This document shows, piece after piece, positions 17,773 through 26,617 of a stretch of DNA of 64,000 nt; positions within the stretch are counted from its first letter, which is position 1, and each line of letters starts with the position of its first letter. The stretch lies in NCBI RefSeq assembly GCF_001894945.1, contig NZ_BCXE01000001.1, positions 1 through 64,000 on the forward strand, in the 5' to 3' direction. Below the pieces are notes generated by a model that was not told where the DNA came from, did not search any database, and saw only the letters and a list, made by a program, of their open reading frames with translations. The position numbers and the translations under genes were made by a program. This stretch comes from Rhodococcus ruber NBRC 15591. GTDB lineage: Bacteria > Actinomycetota > Actinomycetes > Mycobacteriales > Mycobacteriaceae.

Positions 17773-19014
17773 GTGAGCGAATCGAAATCCCTGCAACGCC
17801 GGCTCGGCACCGGCGACGCCGTCGCCATCGGGCTCGGCGCGATGATCGGGGCGGGGGTGTTCTCGGCGTTCGCGCCGGCCGCGGCAGCCGCCGGCGCGGG
17901 CCTGCTCGTCGGCCTGGCCCTCGCCGCGGTCGTGGCGTACTGCAACGCCACCTCGTCGGCGCAGCTCGCCGCGCAGTACCCGACGTCCGGTGGCACCTAC
18001 GTGTACGGGCGGGAACGGCTCGGGCCGTGGTGGGGTTTCGTGGCGGGCTGGGGCTTCGTGATCGGCAAGACCGCCAGTTGTGCGGCGATGGCCGCGACGT
18101 TCGCCTCCTACGTCGTGCCGGAACCGTGGCGGCGGCCCGTCGCCGTCGCCGCGGTCCTCGCCCTGACCGCCGTGAACTACCGCGGCATCACGCGCACGGC
18201 CCGGCTCGCCCGCATCATCGTGACCCTCGTGCTCGTGGCGCTGGCCGTCGCGATCACGGCGAGCTGGGCCGGTCCCGGGGCGCAACCCGCCGATCCGTTC
18301 GGTCCCGTCGGCGGTGCCTACGGGGTGCTGCAGGCGGCCGGCCTGCTGTTCTTCGCCTTCGCGGGCTACGCGCGGATCGCGACCCTCGGTGAGGAGGTGC
18401 GCGAGCCGCGCCGGACCATCCCGCGGGCGATCGTCGGTGCCCTCGGCTTCGTGGTGCTGCTCTACGCCGTCGTCGGCGTGACCCTGCTCGCATGCCTCGG
18501 CCCGGACCGGCTCGCGTCGAGCAGCGCGCCGCTGCTCGACGCGGTCCGCGTGGGTGGCTGGGCGTGGGCGGCGCCCGTCGTGGTCGCCGGGGCCGCGGCG
18601 GCGTCGCTGGGGGCTCTGCTCGCCCTCGTCACAGGCGTCGGCCGCACCGCGCTCGCGATGGCGCGGCAGGGTGATCTGCCCCGGCCGCTCGCCGCGGTGC
18701 ATCCGCGATTCGCGGTGCCGTACCGGGCCGAACTCGCCGTCGCGGCGGCGGTGTGCGTGCTCGTCGCGACCGTCGATCTGCGCGGAGTGATCGGATTCTC
18801 ATCCTTCGGTGTTCTCGTGTACTACCTCGTCGCGAATCTGGCCGCCTTCACCCAGCGGGACGAGAACCGGCGCTACCCCCGGTTCCTGCAGGTCGTCGGC
18901 GCCGTCGGATGCGTCGTCCTGGTGCTGACGCTGCCGCCGAGTGCGGTCGTGGCCGGCATCGTGGTGCTCGCGGCCGGTGTCGTCGTCCGGGCGACGCGCC
19001 GGGCCGCGGCGTGA
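17773..19014 (+). CDS. APC-superfamily amino acid permease
   Basis: A 413-aa inner-membrane transporter with about 11-12 hydrophobic segments. The first reads AVAIGLGAMIGAGVFSAFAP, carrying the GAMIGAGVF motif of helix 1 in LeuT-fold APC permeases. A central FAFAGYARIATLGEEVREPRRTIPRAI segment is the hallmark loop of the family. Substrate is not predictable; amino acids or amines are usual. GTG 17773 is used because an earlier ATG (17765) runs straight into a stop; a TGTATAC stretch just upstream may be the -10 box, leaving little leader. It lies between the EgtE-like gene and egtA, so a link with histidine, cysteine or ergothioneine traffic is possible but unproven. Confidence 0.85.
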   Translation: MSESKSLQRRLGTGDAVAIGLGAMIGAGVFSAFAPAAAAAGAGLLVGLALAAVVAYCNATSSAQLAAQYPTSGGTYVYGRERLGPWWGFVAGWGFVIGKTASCAAMAATFASYVVPEPWRRPVAVAAVLALTAVNYRGITRTARLARIIVTLVLVALAVAITASWAGPGAQPADPFGPVGGAYGVLQAAGLLFFAFAGYARIATLGEEVREPRRTIPRAIVGALGFVVLLYAVVGVTLLACLGPDRLASSSAPLLDAVRVGGWAWAAPVVVAGAAAASLGALLALVTGVGRTALAMARQGDLPRPLAAVHPRFAVPYRAELAVAAAVCVLVATVDLRGVIGFSSFGVLVYYLVANLAAFTQRDENRRYPRFLQVVGAVGCVVLVLTLPPSAVVAGIVVLAAGVVVRATRRAAA

Positions 19015-19046
19015 GCGTTCAGCCGCCTCCTGTCGCCGGTTGACGT

Positions 19047-19052
19047 TAGGCT
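19047..19052 (+). promoter_or_regulatory. -10 box of the egt operon promoter
   Basis: TAGGCT lies 42 bp upstream of the chosen egtA start and 6 bases before an in-frame GTG at 19058. The transcript could therefore either be leaderless from 19058 or carry a 36-nt leader with the SD-like GGGAGGGG before the GTG at 19094. Confidence 0.5.
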
Positions 19053-19093
19053 CGTCCGTGAGCTGGCCCACAGGCGAGGGAGGGGCGGACCGA

Positions 19094-20326
19094 GTGGTGA
19101 TCACAGTCGACCCGGCGGTGCCGCGCGCGGACGCCGGCATCGCCTCACGAACCGCCGCCGAGCTGCACGTGCGCCGGGTGAGCTTCCGCTTCGGGCCGCC
19201 CCGGCTGATCGGCGTGGAACTGGAATGGCTCACCGCCCGGGCCGACGGCACTCGCGCCCGGCCGGAGTTGCAGGCCATCCTCGAGGCCCTCGGTCCGCAC
19301 GCCCCCCGGCAGCTGGCTCCCGGCTCCTCGGCGCGGCCGTTGCCGTCGGGCAGCGCCGTGACCCTCGAGCCGGGTGGGCAGGTGGAACTGTCGAGCGTGC
19401 CGTGTGTCTCGGCGCGGCAGGTCTGCGATCGTCTCACCGCCGACGCCCGCATGCTGGGTGCGTTGCTGGCGCGCCGGTCGGTGGACCTGGTCGACGCGGC
19501 GGCCGACGGGCTGCGCCCACCGCAGCGGCTGCTGCGCACTCCCCGCTACAGCGCGATGGAACTGCGGTTCGATCGGATCGGGCCGCTGGGCCGGCTGATG
19601 ATGAACAGCACCGCCGCCACCCAGGTGAGCGTCGACGCCGGCGCCGACGACGACGAGCTGGCCCGGCGGTGGCGGGTACTGCACGCCGTCGGACCGGCGC
19701 TGGTGGCCGCGTTCGCGTGTTCGCCTTCGCTGCGTGGGGCACCGGACGGGAACTGGGCGTCGCAGCGGATGCGCACCTGGCTGGCGCTGGACGCCGACCG
19801 CACCACCCCCGTGCCCGATCCGGCGCGCTACCCGGCGTGGGCGCTGGACGCGCCGCTGCTGTGTGTGCGCGCGACCGGCGGGGACTGGCATGCGCCGCCC
19901 GGCGCGTCGTTCGCGGACTGGCTGGGTGGCGACCTGGACGACGAGATCGGGCGCCGGCCCACCGTCGCCGACCTGGACTACCACCTGACCACCCTGTTCC
20001 CGCCGGTGCGTCCCGCCGGGCACCTCGAGGTCCGGTACATCGACGCGCAGCCGGGGGCCCTGTGGCAGGTCCCGGTCGCCGCGGTCGAGGCACTGCTCAC
20101 CTCGCCGGCCGTCATGGACGAGGCCCTGGCCGTCGCCGCCCCCGTCGTGGATCGCTGGCAGGAGGCGGCCGAGTTCGGACTCGCGGATCTCGAGATCCGG
20201 GCCGCGGCGGTCGGACTGCTCGCCCTCGCCGCGGAGGCGTCGCCGGACATGCGGTTCACCGCGGCGCTGGACGCGGCGGCGGAGCGGTGCTGCCGCGGTC
20301 GCACCCCGGAGGTCCAGGATCGGTGA
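19094..20326 (+). CDS. egtA: Glutamate-cysteine ligase of ergothioneine synthesis
   Basis: A 410-aa GCS2-type ligase that joins glutamate and cysteine to give gamma-glutamylcysteine, the sulfur donor for EgtB. Recognisable stretches are LIGVELEWL, VTLEPGGQVELSS, RYSAMELRFDRIG, MMNSTAATQVSVDAG and TVADLDYHLTTLFPPVRPAGHLEVRYID, the last matching mycobacterial EgtA closely. The start is uncertain: GTG 19094 or 19097 has an SD (GGGAGGGG at 19078-19085), while GTG 19058 suits a leaderless mRNA. It overlaps egtB by 4 bp and leads the egtABCD operon. Confidence 0.93.
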   Translation: MVITVDPAVPRADAGIASRTAAELHVRRVSFRFGPPRLIGVELEWLTARADGTRARPELQAILEALGPHAPRQLAPGSSARPLPSGSAVTLEPGGQVELSSVPCVSARQVCDRLTADARMLGALLARRSVDLVDAAADGLRPPQRLLRTPRYSAMELRFDRIGPLGRLMMNSTAATQVSVDAGADDDELARRWRVLHAVGPALVAAFACSPSLRGAPDGNWASQRMRTWLALDADRTTPVPDPARYPAWALDAPLLCVRATGGDWHAPPGASFADWLGGDLDDEIGRRPTVADLDYHLTTLFPPVRPAGHLEVRYIDAQPGALWQVPVAAVEALLTSPAVMDEALAVAAPVVDRWQEAAEFGLADLEIRAAAVGLLALAAEASPDMRFTAALDAAAERCCRGRTPEVQDR

Positions 20327-21618
20327 GCGGTCTGCATGCCCGGCTCGACCGGGATCTCGCGCGGGCGCGGGCGCGGGTGCTCGCGCTGACCGACATCGAC
20401 GACGCGGAACTCACGGCCCAGCATTCACCGCTGATGAGTCCCCTCGTGTGGGACCTCGCGCACATCGCCAACCAGGAGGAACGCTGGCTGCTCCGGGCGG
20501 CCGGCGGTCACGACGGTGTGCGCCCGGACGTCGACGACCTCTACGACGCCTTCCGCCATTCGCGGGCGGACCGGCCCGCGCTGCCGCTGCTCGGGCCGCG
20601 GGCGGCCCGCGACTACGCGGCGGAGGTCCGCGCGCACACGGCGGACGTGCTGGCGCGGTGCCGCTTCGACACCGACCTCACCCGCGAGGGTTTCGTGTTC
20701 GCGATGAGTGTCCAGCACGAGGTGCAGCACGCGGAGACGATGCTCGCGACACACCAACTGCGGGCGGGGCCCCCGGTCCTCGACGCGCCGCCGGCGCCGC
20801 GGCGCGCCGAAGCACCGGCCGCGGCGGAGGTGCTGATCCCGGGCGGGGAGTTCGAGATGGGGACGTCGACGGATCCGTGGGCGTTGGACAACGAGCGGTC
20901 CGCACACCGGGTGTACGTGCCGGCCTTCGCGATCGACACCGTGCCGGTCACCAACGGGCGCTATCTCGAGTTCCTCGCCGACGGCGGCTACGCCCGCCGG
21001 GAACTGTGGAGCCCGCAGGGGTGGCTGCACCGCGAGCAGGCGGGACTCGAGGCTCCCCAGTTCTGGACCCGCGACGACGCGGGCACGTGGTGGCGCCGCC
21101 GGTTCGGGGTGACGGTGCCGCTCGACCCCGACGAGCCCGTCGTGCACGTGTGCTTCCACGAGGCCGAGGCGTTCGCCCGCTGGGCCGGACGCCGGTTGCC
21201 CAGCGAGGCCGAGTGGGAGAAGGCCGCCCGCTGGGACCCGCTGACCGGGCAGAGCCGGCGCTACCCGTGGGGCGACGAGGAACCGACCGAGGCCCACGCC
21301 AACCTCGGCCAGCGGCACCTCGAGCCGGCCGTCGTCGGGGCGTACCCCGCGGGTGCGTCGCGTCTCGGGGTGCACCAGCTGATCGGGGACGTGTGGGAAT
21401 GGACGGCGTCCGGATTCGAGCCGTACCCCGGATTCGCGGCCTTCCCGTACCGGGAGTACTCGGAGGTGTTCTTCGGGGGCGACTTCCGGGTGCTGCGCGG
21501 CGGCTCCTTCGGCACCGATCCTGCAGCCTGCCGCGGCACCTTCCGCAACTGGGACCTGCCGATCCGGCGGCAGATCTTCGCCGGCTTCCGCTGCGCGCGG
21601 GACGTGCCGGATGTGTAG
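20323..21618 (+). CDS. egtB: Hercynylcysteine sulfoxide synthase (iron-dependent)
   Basis: A 431-aa non-heme iron enzyme that joins gamma-glutamylcysteine to hercynine with O2. The N-terminal DinB_2 domain supplies the three-His iron site: one His in DLAHIANQEE and the pair in QHEVQHAETM (HxxxH). The C-terminal formylglycine-generating-enzyme-like domain runs from LIPGGEFEMGTSTDPWAL to GSFGTDPAACRGTFRNWDLP and ends RQIFAGFRCARD. GTG 20323 overlaps the egtA stop (GTGA). The first residues (HARLDRDLARARARVLAL) are as expected. Confidence 0.96.
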   Translation: MSGLHARLDRDLARARARVLALTDIDDAELTAQHSPLMSPLVWDLAHIANQEERWLLRAAGGHDGVRPDVDDLYDAFRHSRADRPALPLLGPRAARDYAAEVRAHTADVLARCRFDTDLTREGFVFAMSVQHEVQHAETMLATHQLRAGPPVLDAPPAPRRAEAPAAAEVLIPGGEFEMGTSTDPWALDNERSAHRVYVPAFAIDTVPVTNGRYLEFLADGGYARRELWSPQGWLHREQAGLEAPQFWTRDDAGTWWRRRFGVTVPLDPDEPVVHVCFHEAEAFARWAGRRLPSEAEWEKAARWDPLTGQSRRYPWGDEEPTEAHANLGQRHLEPAVVGAYPAGASRLGVHQLIGDVWEWTASGFEPYPGFAAFPYREYSEVFFGGDFRVLRGGSFGTDPAACRGTFRNWDLPIRRQIFAGFRCARDVPDV

Positions 21619-22357
21619 ACACCTGGGATACCTCGGGCCGGTCCGCTCGGTCAGTTCCCTGGTGACCGAGGGGCCCCGGTCGCTGGTGCGCCAGTCGTGG
21701 GCGCCGAAGGACATGCGCGGTGGCGGCACGATCAACGCCGACGGGTTCGGAGTGGCATGGTGGGGTGCGGACGGCTTCGGCCGCTATCGGAACCCCGCCC
21801 CCATCTGGTCCGATCCCTTTGTCACCGAGGGTCTTTCGCATATCAGCGCCGGAGCCGTCATGGCGTCGCTGCGTTCGGCGACGGAAGGTATGCCGGTGGA
21901 GCGCTCGGCGTGCGCCCCGTTCACCCGCGACGGCTGGGCGTTCAGCCTCAACGGCGTCGTCCGTGGCTGGCCCGGGTCGCTCGTCTCGCTGGCCGAGCGC
22001 CTGCCGGTGGCCGAACTGCTGCGGCTCGAGTCGCCCACCGACGCCGCCGCGCTGTGGCTGCTGTTGTATTCGCGGCTGCGTTCCTCGCGGCCCGAGCAGG
22101 CGTTGATGCGGCTCGTGCACGACGTGCTCGACGTCGCCCCGGCTTCGCGGCTGAACCTGTTGCTGGGCAACGGTTCCGGGCTGTGGGCGACGGCCTGGTA
22201 CCACTCGCTGTGGACCCTCGTCGACGAGGACGTCGCCGTGGTGTCCTCGGAACCGTACGACGACGATCCGCGCTGGCGCCAGGTGCCGGACCGGCACCTG
22301 GTCAGCGCCCGACCGGGGCACCTCATCGTGTCCCCCATGGAGGTGGCCGTCTCATGA
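21611..22357 (+). CDS. egtC: Gamma-glutamyl-hercynylcysteine sulfoxide amidohydrolase
   Basis: A 248-aa class II glutamine-amidotransferase-fold hydrolase that removes glutamate from the EgtB product. The protein starts MCRHLGYLG, so Cys2 becomes the N-terminal nucleophile after Met removal. The segments INADGFGVAWW and FSLNGVVRGWP match the NGDG-like and NG loops of the fold. The ATG at 21611 overlaps the egtB stop by 8 bp, and its own stop overlaps the egtD ATG. Confidence 0.96.
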   Translation: MCRHLGYLGPVRSVSSLVTEGPRSLVRQSWAPKDMRGGGTINADGFGVAWWGADGFGRYRNPAPIWSDPFVTEGLSHISAGAVMASLRSATEGMPVERSACAPFTRDGWAFSLNGVVRGWPGSLVSLAERLPVAELLRLESPTDAAALWLLLYSRLRSSRPEQALMRLVHDVLDVAPASRLNLLLGNGSGLWATAWYHSLWTLVDEDVAVVSSEPYDDDPRWRQVPDRHLVSARPGHLIVSPMEVAVS

Positions 22358-23310
22358 CGGTGGACGTGTACCTGACGCCGGAGCAGCTCGACGAGTCGCT
22401 GCGGGCCGACGCGCGCCGCGGGCTGACGGCGTCGCCGAAGTGGCTCTCGCCGACGTGGCTCTACGACGAGCGCGGCGGCGAGCTGTTCGATCAGATCACC
22501 CGGCTCCCGGAGTACTATCCCACCCGCACCGAACGGTCTCTGCTGCAACAGCATTCGTCGGAGCTCGCCGACGAGGCGCGGCCCGAGATGCTCGTCGAGC
22601 TCGGATCGGGATCCTCGGAGAAGACGGAGATCCTGCTCGACGCGCTGCGACCGTACATCCATACGTACGTACCGCAGGACGTCTCCGAGGTCGCCCTGCA
22701 GTCCGCGGTGACCCGGCTCTCCGTCGAATACCCGGACCTGACCGTGCGGGGCGTCGTCGGCGACTTCACCGGGTCGCTCACGCACCTGCCCGGCGGCGGA
22801 CGCCGCCTGATCGCGTTCCTCGGCGGCACCATCGGCAATCTGGCGCCCACCGAGCGCGCCGCGTTCCTCACCGACCTCGCCGCGGTGCTCGAGCCGGGGG
22901 AGTGGCTACTGCTCGGAATCGGCCTCGTCACCGATCCCGACGTGCTCGTGCCGGCCTACGACGACGCCGCCGGGGTCACCGCGGAGTTCGACCGCAACGT
23001 GCTGAACGTGCTCAATGCCCGGCTCGGCGCGGACTTCGAACCCGGGAAGTTCCGGCACCTCGCCGTGTGGGACCCGATCAACGAGTGGATCGAGATGCGA
23101 CTCGAGGCCACCGAGCCCATGACCGTCCGGATTCCCGGCCTCGACCTCGAGATCGCGTTCGAGGCGGGCGAGCAGCTGCGCACCGAGATCTCCGCCAAGT
23201 TCCGGCTCGACGGCATGGGCCGCGAACTGACCGAGGCCGGGTTCGTCGTACGGCGCGAGTGGATTGATCCCGACGGCCGGTTCGCGCTGATCGGCGCGAG
23301 CCGCAGCTGA
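22354..23310 (+). CDS. egtD: Histidine N-alpha-methyltransferase
   Basis: A 318-aa SAM-dependent enzyme that trimethylates histidine to hercynine, the first step of ergothioneine synthesis. Family landmarks are SPKWLSPTWLYDERGGELFDQ (first and last residues may vary), LPEYYPTRTERSLLQ, the SAM loop VELGSGSSEKT, LIAFLGGTIGNL and the C-terminal EISAKFRLDGM. ATGA overlap with egtC shows translational coupling. The operon egtABCD is therefore complete for the hercynylcysteine sulfoxide stage. Confidence 0.96.
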   Translation: MTVDVYLTPEQLDESLRADARRGLTASPKWLSPTWLYDERGGELFDQITRLPEYYPTRTERSLLQQHSSELADEARPEMLVELGSGSSEKTEILLDALRPYIHTYVPQDVSEVALQSAVTRLSVEYPDLTVRGVVGDFTGSLTHLPGGGRRLIAFLGGTIGNLAPTERAAFLTDLAAVLEPGEWLLLGIGLVTDPDVLVPAYDDAAGVTAEFDRNVLNVLNARLGADFEPGKFRHLAVWDPINEWIEMRLEATEPMTVRIPGLDLEIAFEAGEQLRTEISAKFRLDGMGRELTEAGFVVRREWIDPDGRFALIGASRS

Positions 23311-23381
23311 CCCGCGCGGTCCCGGCCGCCGACGCGACGCCGGTTGGACAGCGCGGTCCCGGCCGCGCGAGGCTGGCAGAC

Positions 23382-24578
23382 GTGACGTCCCCCCGACCCG
23401 TGCTGACCACCCCCGTCCTGCTGTTGATGGCGGCGGCCACCGGCCTGTGCGTGGGCGGCAACTACTTCAACCAGCCCCTGCTCGACTCGATCGCCGTCGC
23501 CCTGGGCACCTCCCACTCCGCCGCCGCGGCCACCGTCACCGTCGCCCAGGTCTCCTACGGCCTCGGGCTGCTGTTCCTGGTGCCGCTCGGCGACATGTTC
23601 GACAAGCGCCGCCTCACGGTGGGGCTCATGCTCGCCGCCGCGGCCGGCCAGGCGCTGAGCGGTTTCGCCCCGACCATCGCGGTGCTGGCCGTCGGCACGG
23701 CGATCGCCGGGCTGTTCTCGGTCGCCGCGCAGGTGCTGGTGCCGTTCGCCGCCACCCTGGCCGAACCGGAGCGCAGCGGGCAGGCCGTCGGGACGGTGAT
23801 GAGCGGCCTGGTGCTCGGCATCCTGCTCGCCCGCAGCGTCGCCGGGCTGCTCGCCGGTCTCGGCGGGTGGGCCACCGTCTACCGGGTGAGCGCCGCCGTG
23901 ATGGTCCTCGTCGCGCTGGCCCTGTGGCGAGCGCTGCCGACGTCGCGCCCCGCCGAGCGCATCGGCTACGGGACCACCCTGCGTTCGCTCGGCACCCTCG
24001 TGCGCACCCAGCCGCGGCTGCGGACCCGGTCGCTGCTCGGCGCCCTGTCGTTCGCATCCGTCAGCGCCCTGTTCTCCACGATGGCGTTCCTGCTGTCCGG
24101 CGAACCCTACGGATTCGACGAGGTGCAGATCGGGCTGGTGGGCCTGGCCGGGGTCGCCGGCGCGGTGATGGCCAACCTCACCGGCCGTCTCGCCGACCGT
24201 GGCCTCGCGCAGCTCGCCTCCGGCGCCGGCGCGGCAGTGCTCGTCGTGTCCTGGGCCGCGCTGGCGGCCGGAGCCCACTCGCTGGCGTGGTTCCTGGTCG
24301 GGATGGTCGCGGTCGACCTGGCACTGCAGGCCGTCCACATCAGCAACCAGAGCATCGTCTACGCGCTGGCGCCCGCGGCCCGCTCCCGCATCAACGCGGT
24401 GTACATGACGACGTACTTCATCGGTGCCGCGGCCGGTTCGGCGCTCGGCGCGCTCGCGTGGACGAGCGCCGGCTGGACCGGGGTGTGCCTGTTCGGTGTC
24501 GCGGCGGCCGCCGCGACCGCCCTGGTGTGGCTTGCGGATCTGCGGGTGGCGCGACGAGCGGTCGCGGTGCCGGCCTGA
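23382..24578 (+). CDS. MFS transporter downstream of egtD
   Basis: A 398-aa major-facilitator protein with about 12 hydrophobic segments. It starts with the helix TPVLLLMAAATGLCVGGNYFNQPLL, trimmed here, of the YnfM/sugar-efflux-like subgroup. The loop 2-3 motif is GDMFDKRRLTVGLM. No signal for a given substrate. It is 71 bp downstream of egtD in the same direction, with no obvious terminator between, so it may be read with the egt operon and could export or import a related compound; this is inference only. Confidence 0.82.
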   Translation: MTSPRPVLTTPVLLLMAAATGLCVGGNYFNQPLLDSIAVALGTSHSAAAATVTVAQVSYGLGLLFLVPLGDMFDKRRLTVGLMLAAAAGQALSGFAPTIAVLAVGTAIAGLFSVAAQVLVPFAATLAEPERSGQAVGTVMSGLVLGILLARSVAGLLAGLGGWATVYRVSAAVMVLVALALWRALPTSRPAERIGYGTTLRSLGTLVRTQPRLRTRSLLGALSFASVSALFSTMAFLLSGEPYGFDEVQIGLVGLAGVAGAVMANLTGRLADRGLAQLASGAGAAVLVVSWAALAAGAHSLAWFLVGMVAVDLALQAVHISNQSIVYALAPAARSRINAVYMTTYFIGAAAGSALGALAWTSAGWTGVCLFGVAAAAATALVWLADLRVARRAVAVPA

Positions 24579-24582
24579 CCCG

Positions 24583-25812
24583 CTAGCGGAGGGCGGGCTG
24601 CGCGGCGGACCGTCGCGCGAGGACCGGAAGGATCACCAGCGACACCGCCGCACCGGTCAGCGCCAGCGCCGGGAACCCCGCCGCCGCGACGACCAGACCC
24701 GAACCCAGACCGCCGCCCGCCCCCGCCAGCGCGACGAACAGGTCCGCGGTGCCCTGCGTGGCCGCGCGGGACTCGAGCGGCACCGCATCGGTGACGAGCG
24801 CGGTGCCGCTTACCAGACCCAGGCTCCACCCGAAACCGAGCAGGCCCAGCGCGAACGCGAGGGCGGGCACCGAATGCGGCGGGGCCAGCGCCGCCGACAC
24901 CCCGGAGGCCAGCAGGACGAGTCCCGCGGCGGCCGCGACCCGGTAGGGCCCGACCCGGTCCACGAGCATCCCCGCGATCGGGGACGGCAGGAACATCGCC
25001 GCGACGTGGATCGCGATGACCACGCCCGTCGCCCCGACGTCGTGCCCGTGGTCGCGCATGTGGATCGGCGTCATCGTCATCACCGCCACCATCACGAGCT
25101 GTGTCACGATCATCACCACCACCCCGGCGGTCACCGCGGGCGACCACTGCCGGGCCACGGCCGGCCGCTCGCCGTCCGGCGCCGGCTCCGCGGCCGCCGC
25201 GCGGCTGCGGGCGAGCAGGAGCGGATCCGGACGCAGCAGGACCCACAGGACGACCGCGGCGAGCCCGTAGGCGACGCCGGAGAGCACGAACGGCCCGGAC
25301 AGCCGGGGAATGCCCCAGGATTCGGCGGCGTCGCCCATGACGGCGGTCAGGTTCGGGCCGACCACCGCCCCGAGCGTCGTCGCCACCAGCACCGTGCTCA
25401 CCGCGCGCCCCCGGCGCTCCGGAGCGGCCAGGTCGGCGCCGGCGTAGCGCGCCTGCAGGCTCGTCGCGGTGCCCGCTCCGTAGACGAACAGGGCCGCGAA
25501 CAGCAGCACCGCGGTGTCGAGCGCCGCGGCGGCCACCACACCCGCGCTGCCGAGCGCGCCGGCGGCGTACCCGAACGTCAGCCCGCCACGGCGCCCGGCG
25601 CGCTGCGAGATCCGCCCCACGGCGACGGCCGCCGCCGCCGACCCGATCGTGAACAGGGCGCTGGGCACCCCGGCGAGACTCGTGCTGCCCAGCATGTCTT
25701 GCGCGAGGAGCGCGCCGACGGTCACGCCGGCCGCCAGGCCCGCGCCGCTGAGAATCTGCGCGGCCACCAGTACGGTCAGGACGCGGCGCTGTTCCGGGAT
25801 CGGTTCGGTCAC
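24583..25812 (-). CDS. MFS transporter (DHA1-like)
   Basis: A 409-aa major-facilitator protein with about 12 membrane segments. N-terminal helix ILSGAGLAAGVTVGALLAQDM, trimmed, and the loop GRISQRAGRRGGLTFGY carries the loop 2-3 motif; a second half repeat shows MLVDRVGPYRVAAAAGLVLL. It resembles drug/metabolite efflux carriers often seen beside a methyltransferase. GTG 25812 is 54 bp from the divergent methyltransferase start. Convergent with the preceding MFS gene, with only 4 bp between stops and no terminator visible. Confidence 0.82.
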   Translation of the reverse strand: MTEPIPEQRRVLTVLVAAQILSGAGLAAGVTVGALLAQDMLGSTSLAGVPSALFTIGSAAAAVAVGRISQRAGRRGGLTFGYAAGALGSAGVVAAAALDTAVLLFAALFVYGAGTATSLQARYAGADLAAPERRGRAVSTVLVATTLGAVVGPNLTAVMGDAAESWGIPRLSGPFVLSGVAYGLAAVVLWVLLRPDPLLLARSRAAAAEPAPDGERPAVARQWSPAVTAGVVVMIVTQLVMVAVMTMTPIHMRDHGHDVGATGVVIAIHVAAMFLPSPIAGMLVDRVGPYRVAAAAGLVLLASGVSAALAPPHSVPALAFALGLLGFGWSLGLVSGTALVTDAVPLESRAATQGTADLFVALAGAGGGLGSGLVVAAAGFPALALTGAAVSLVILPVLARRSAAQPALR

Positions 25813-25866
25813 AGCCGGGACGGTACGCCGGTACCGTCGGCGGTGACACTTCGGTGAGGAGACACA

Positions 25867-26508
25867 GTGACCGATTCGGAGCAGGTCGAGAACGAGAACG
25901 CCCGCGTCTCGCGGATCTTCGACGAGATGTCGAAGAACTACGACCGCGGCATGAGCCTGGTCGAGCGGTTGATACTCGGCCCCGCCCGGCACTGGGCGGC
26001 CGCGCAGGCTCGCGGCCGCGTCGTCGAACTCGCCGTCGGCACGGGCCTCAACCTGCCGCTCTACGGACCCGAGGTCGAACACGTCGTCGGCGTCGACATC
26101 TCGCCGAGGATGCTCGACCTCGCCCGGACGAAGGCCGCCGCCGACCCGCGCGTCGAACTGCGCGAGGGCGACGTGCAGGCCCTCGACCTGCCCGACGCGA
26201 GCGCGGACACCGTGCTCTCGACCTTCACGTTCTGCACCGTGCCCGACCCGGCCCGCGCCGCGGCCCAGGCGTACCGCGTGCTCGTCCCCGGGGGCAGGAT
26301 CGTGCTCGCCGAGCACGGGCCGTCGACGAACCGGGTGCTGCGTGCCCTGCAGCGGGGCATCGAGCCGCTCAGCATCCGCTTCGGCGCCGACCACCTGCTC
26401 CGCGACCCGGCGCCCTATCTCACCGAGGCCGGGTTCGTCGTCGACGACGTGCACCGCACCGGGCGGATGGGCATCGTGTTCCGGGTGCTCGCCCACAAGC
26501 CGGCCTGA
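25867..26508 (+). CDS. Class I SAM-dependent methyltransferase (UbiE-like)
   Basis: A 213-aa Methyltransf_11-type enzyme. Motif I is VVELAVGTGLNLPLY, motif II VVGVDISPRMLDLAR, then VELREGDVQALDLPDAS and the motif III region RVLVPGGRIVLAEHG. Similar proteins are annotated as phosphatidylethanolamine or quinone methyltransferases, but no neighbour settles the substrate. GTG 25867 follows GAGGAG at 25855-25860. It is divergent from an MFS gene, so a modify-and-export pair is conceivable. Confidence 0.85.
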   Translation: MTDSEQVENENARVSRIFDEMSKNYDRGMSLVERLILGPARHWAAAQARGRVVELAVGTGLNLPLYGPEVEHVVGVDISPRMLDLARTKAAADPRVELREGDVQALDLPDASADTVLSTFTFCTVPDPARAAAQAYRVLVPGGRIVLAEHGPSTNRVLRALQRGIEPLSIRFGADHLLRDPAPYLTEAGFVVDDVHRTGRMGIVFRVLAHKPA

Positions 26509-26546
26509 CCTTCCCCGGAGCCGAGCGCCTGTGCCGTTGCGTCGGT

Positions 26547-26575
26547 CCGAGCGGGTGAGCGATACCTCCGCTCGG
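26547..26575. terminator. Weak hairpin between convergent genes
   Basis: CCGAGCGG (26547-26554) and CCGCTCGG (26568-26575) form an 8-bp stem with a 13-nt loop in the 109-bp gap between the methyltransferase and LuxR-type genes. Nothing else is evident in this gap. Confidence 0.45.
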
Positions 26576-26617
26576 GTCGGGCGGGCGGCGGCGAGACCTA
26601 CCGCCCGTGGGGCGGGT

